A stretch of DNA of 64,000 nucleotides from Pseudomonadota bacterium (GTDB lineage Bacteria > Pseudomonadota > Alphaproteobacteria > Sphingomonadales > Govanellaceae): the NCBI GenBank assembly GCA_003577275.1, contig QEVO01000001.1, positions 930,001-994,000 on the forward strand. The letters run 5' to 3'. The stretch's first letter is position 1. The number at the start of each line of letters is the position of its first letter. The translations under genes were made by a program, and so were the position numbers. A model generated the notes under the pieces. The model searched no databases and had not been told where the DNA came from. It was given only the letters and a program-made list of their open reading frames with translations. Of the stretch, positions 61,022 through 64,000 are shown piece by piece.

Positions 61022-61552
61022 TTAAGAGGTCATCTTCAGCCGGCGACGAATTTGCGCCATGGCGTCAATGATGTAGCGCTCCACCATATTTTGGGAAACG
61101 CCCAATTCGCGGGCGACTTCCGCATAGGTTTTGCGGCTGAACCGGTGTTCGATGAAGGCCCAGCGGCATTTGGGGGAAAGATCCTGCAGGGCCTCGCGGA
61201 TCACCTCCAGGCGCTGCTTGGCTTCCAATTCCGCCTCGGCCTCCCGTTCCAGGGCGGAAGGAGCAGGCTGCAAGGTCGTCTGCTGGTGACGGCTAAGCTC
61301 GCCGATTTGGTTGTTCTGGCGCTTGCGCTGCCGCATATAGTCGGTGGCCGAATTGACCGCTACTCGGAACATATAGGAGCGTGGGTTGGCGATCACCGAT
61401 GGGTTGGGAATGCCTAGAAGCTTGGTGAACGTTATCTGCGCGACATCGGCCGCGTCGGCCTCGTTGCCGAGGCGGCGGGTCAAGAATCGGATCAAAGTCT
61501 CGTTATGCTCACGGAAAAGGGCGGACCACCCTTCCCGCGCCCCGCTGGCCAT
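61022..61552 (-). CDS. FecI-type ECF sigma factor
   Basis: The protein has 176 residues. Region 2 is FREHNETLIRFLTRRLGNEADAADVAQITFTKLLG and NPRSYMFRVAVNSATDYMRQRKR; region 4 is LQDLSPKCRWAFIEHRFSRKTYAEVARELGVSQNMVERYIIDAMAQIRRRL. The set ECF-FecR-STN receptor forms a classical surface-signalling system. GGGGAG lies eight bases before the ATG. Confidence 0.93.
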   Translation of the reverse strand: MASGAREGWSALFREHNETLIRFLTRRLGNEADAADVAQITFTKLLGIPNPSVIANPRSYMFRVAVNSATDYMRQRKRQNNQIGELSRHQQTTLQPAPSALEREAEAELEAKQRLEVIREALQDLSPKCRWAFIEHRFSRKTYAEVARELGVSQNMVERYIIDAMAQIRRRLKMTS

Positions 61553-61655
61553 CTTCCCTGCTCCCCGCCGGCGGGTCCAGCAAACCCGTCAGCCTTCTGT
61601 GCGCTTTAATTACACACCAGTTATGGCCGGCGCGCAAGCCCGCTTGAAGAAGGGT

Positions 61656-62135
61656 CTAGCTCTTCAGTTGCCCCAGCGGCAGGTCAGTCTTGTAAACAAA
61701 CTTGGTGAGGGAGATCGAGGAGCTGACTTCCTGCACCCCCTCGATGCGCGACAGCTTGTGCCAGAAGAAGTCCTCATACTCCTCCACATTGGTCACCACG
61801 ATCTTGAGCAGAAAATCGACATCCCCCATCAAGGTGTGGCATTCCATCACCTGCGGGTAACGGCGCACCGCCTCGACGAAGCGGGGCAGCACGTCCAGGC
61901 TGTGGCGGTTCATTTTGACGTGGGCGAACACCATCAGGTCGAGACCGATTTTCTTGGGGTCGAGGATCGCCACCCGGGACTGGATGATCCCGGTATCGAC
62001 CAGCCGCTGGATGCGCCGCCAGCAGACGGACTTTGAAGATCCGACCCGCTCCGCCAGGTCAGCCACCGGCAGGGTGACGTCTTGTTGCAAAAGCTCCAGA
62101 ATCTTGACGTCCAGGGCATCCAATGTAACGGTCAT
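61656..62135 (-). CDS. Lrp/AsnC-family regulator (BkdR-like)
   Basis: The protein has 159 residues: N-terminal HTH (LDALDVKILELLQQDVTLPVADLAERVGSSKSVCWRRIQRLVDTGII) and C-terminal RAM domain (YPQVMECHTLMGDVDFLLKIVV). It is divergent from the branched-chain 2-oxoacid dehydrogenase genes, as BkdR is in Pseudomonas, and likely activates them in response to branched-chain amino acids. Confidence 0.92.
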   Translation of the reverse strand: MTVTLDALDVKILELLQQDVTLPVADLAERVGSSKSVCWRRIQRLVDTGIIQSRVAILDPKKIGLDLMVFAHVKMNRHSLDVLPRFVEAVRRYPQVMECHTLMGDVDFLLKIVVTNVEEYEDFFWHKLSRIEGVQEVSSSISLTKFVYKTDLPLGQLKS

Positions 62136-63523
<1,388 letters not shown>

Positions 63524-63526
63524 ATC

Positions 63527-64000
63527 ATGCCGGCGATGACCATGATCCAGGCCTTAAACTCCGCCATGGATATCATGCTGGCGCGCGATCCCAACGTCGT
63601 AGTCCTGGGCGAGGACGTGGGCTATTTCGGCGGCGTCTTTCGCTGCACCGATGGCTTGCAGAAAAAGCATGGCCGGCATCGCGTATTCGATACGCCCATC
63701 GCCGAGGCGGGCATTTTGGGCGCGGCGGTGGGGATGAGCGTTTACGGTCTGCGCCCGGTGGCGGAAATTCAGTTCGCCGATTACATCTATCCGGCGGCCG
63801 ATCAATTGATTTCCGAGGCGGCGCGGCTGCGCTATCGCTCGGGCGGCGAGTTCACCGCGCCATTGACGGTGCGCGCCCCGTGCGGCGGCGGCATTTACGG
63901 CGGGCAGACGCACAGCCAAAGCCCGGAAGGTATTTTCACCCATGTCTGCGGCTTGAAAACCGTCATCCCGTCCAACCCTTATGACGCCAAGGGACTCCTC
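63527..64000 (+). CDS. bkdA2: 2-oxoisovalerate dehydrogenase E1 beta subunit (partial, runs off window)
   Basis: The first 158 codons are present: [20 protein letters not shown], then [21 protein letters not shown] (ThDP-contacting Glu) and [33 protein letters not shown], the family signature. The frame is open to the window end. It partners the alpha subunit; the E2 and E3 genes would be expected next. Confidence 0.95.
   Translation, partial: MPAMTMIQALNSAMDIMLARDPNVVVLGEDVGYFGGVFRCTDGLQKKHGRHRVFDTPIAEAGILGAAVGMSVYGLRPVAEIQFADYIYPAADQLISEAARLRYRSGGEFTAPLTVRAPCGGGIYGGQTHSQSPEGIFTHVCGLKTVIPSNPYDAKGLL

Overview
The window reads as one continuous chromosomal segment of a free-living, flagellated alphaproteobacterium. 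The evidence is a flgBC-fliEQR-flhB block followed by a CckA-type hybrid kinase, a recA promoter with the alphaproteobacterial LexA box GTTC-N7-GTTC, a eukaryote-like NADP isocitrate dehydrogenase, an Atm1-like exporter and many Rhodospirillales-like gene neighbours. I cannot name a species from sequence alone. No rRNA, tRNA, prophage, insertion sequence or CRISPR array was seen.

Layout. 1-5.9 kb: flagellar rod and export genes plus cckA. 6-12.7 kb: an orphan HTH antitoxin-like gene, recA under an SOS box, alaS, then icd and a LOG-family gene on the minus strand. 12.8-17.4 kb: a LysM-like envelope protein, an Atm1-type ABC exporter, psd and pssA. 17.5-22.8 kb: an RND efflux pair divergent from a TetR regulator, with a 28-bp dyad operator between them. 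22.9-27.6 kb: a small membrane protein, an unlisted 57-residue Flp-type pilin, a LuxR-type regulator, two SDRs, a VOC protein and a truncated haemoglobin.

28-35.6 kb is the most unusual part. It encodes three secreted proteins: one with acidic DD(H/N)SDDDG repeats, one small Asn/Gly-rich and one Pro/Ala-rich. It also encodes a stand-alone periplasmic C39 peptidase, an outer-membrane barrel with an N-terminal coiled coil, and a sigma-54 enhancer-binding regulator. The architecture matches the Pseudomonas Fap functional-amyloid system (FapB/C-FapD-FapF), but the structural proteins look different. Two sigma-54 promoter matches flank the locus, and two of the secreted proteins carry double-glycine cleavage motifs that could be C39 substrates.

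36-57 kb is largely a catabolic island. It begins with a D-amino-acid/dipeptide pair and MarR and IclR regulators. Then come an HMG-CoA-synthase-like protein with a thiolase, two acyl-CoA dehydrogenases, a flavin monooxygenase, a PhyH dioxygenase, a TonB receptor, a LigB-type extradiol dioxygenase, an alpha/beta hydrolase, an acyl-CoA ligase, an MFS transporter, a second MarR and a Rieske oxygenase with a RidA protein. Together these suggest uptake, ring cleavage and beta-oxidation-like breakdown of an unidentified aromatic compound. Three ATGTAYTGACAT sites spaced exactly 20 bp apart precede the TonB receptor, and a fourth precedes the MFS gene, suggesting one regulon. 57-61.6 kb: a FecI/FecR/TonB surface-signalling set that runs directly into the RidA and Rieske genes. 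61.7-64 kb: an Lrp regulator divergent from the branched-chain 2-oxoacid dehydrogenase E1 genes; the last gene runs off the window.

Short dispersed palindromic repeats (three copies of one ~70-bp family plus two other elements) sit between genes, mostly where they could also act as transcription terminators.
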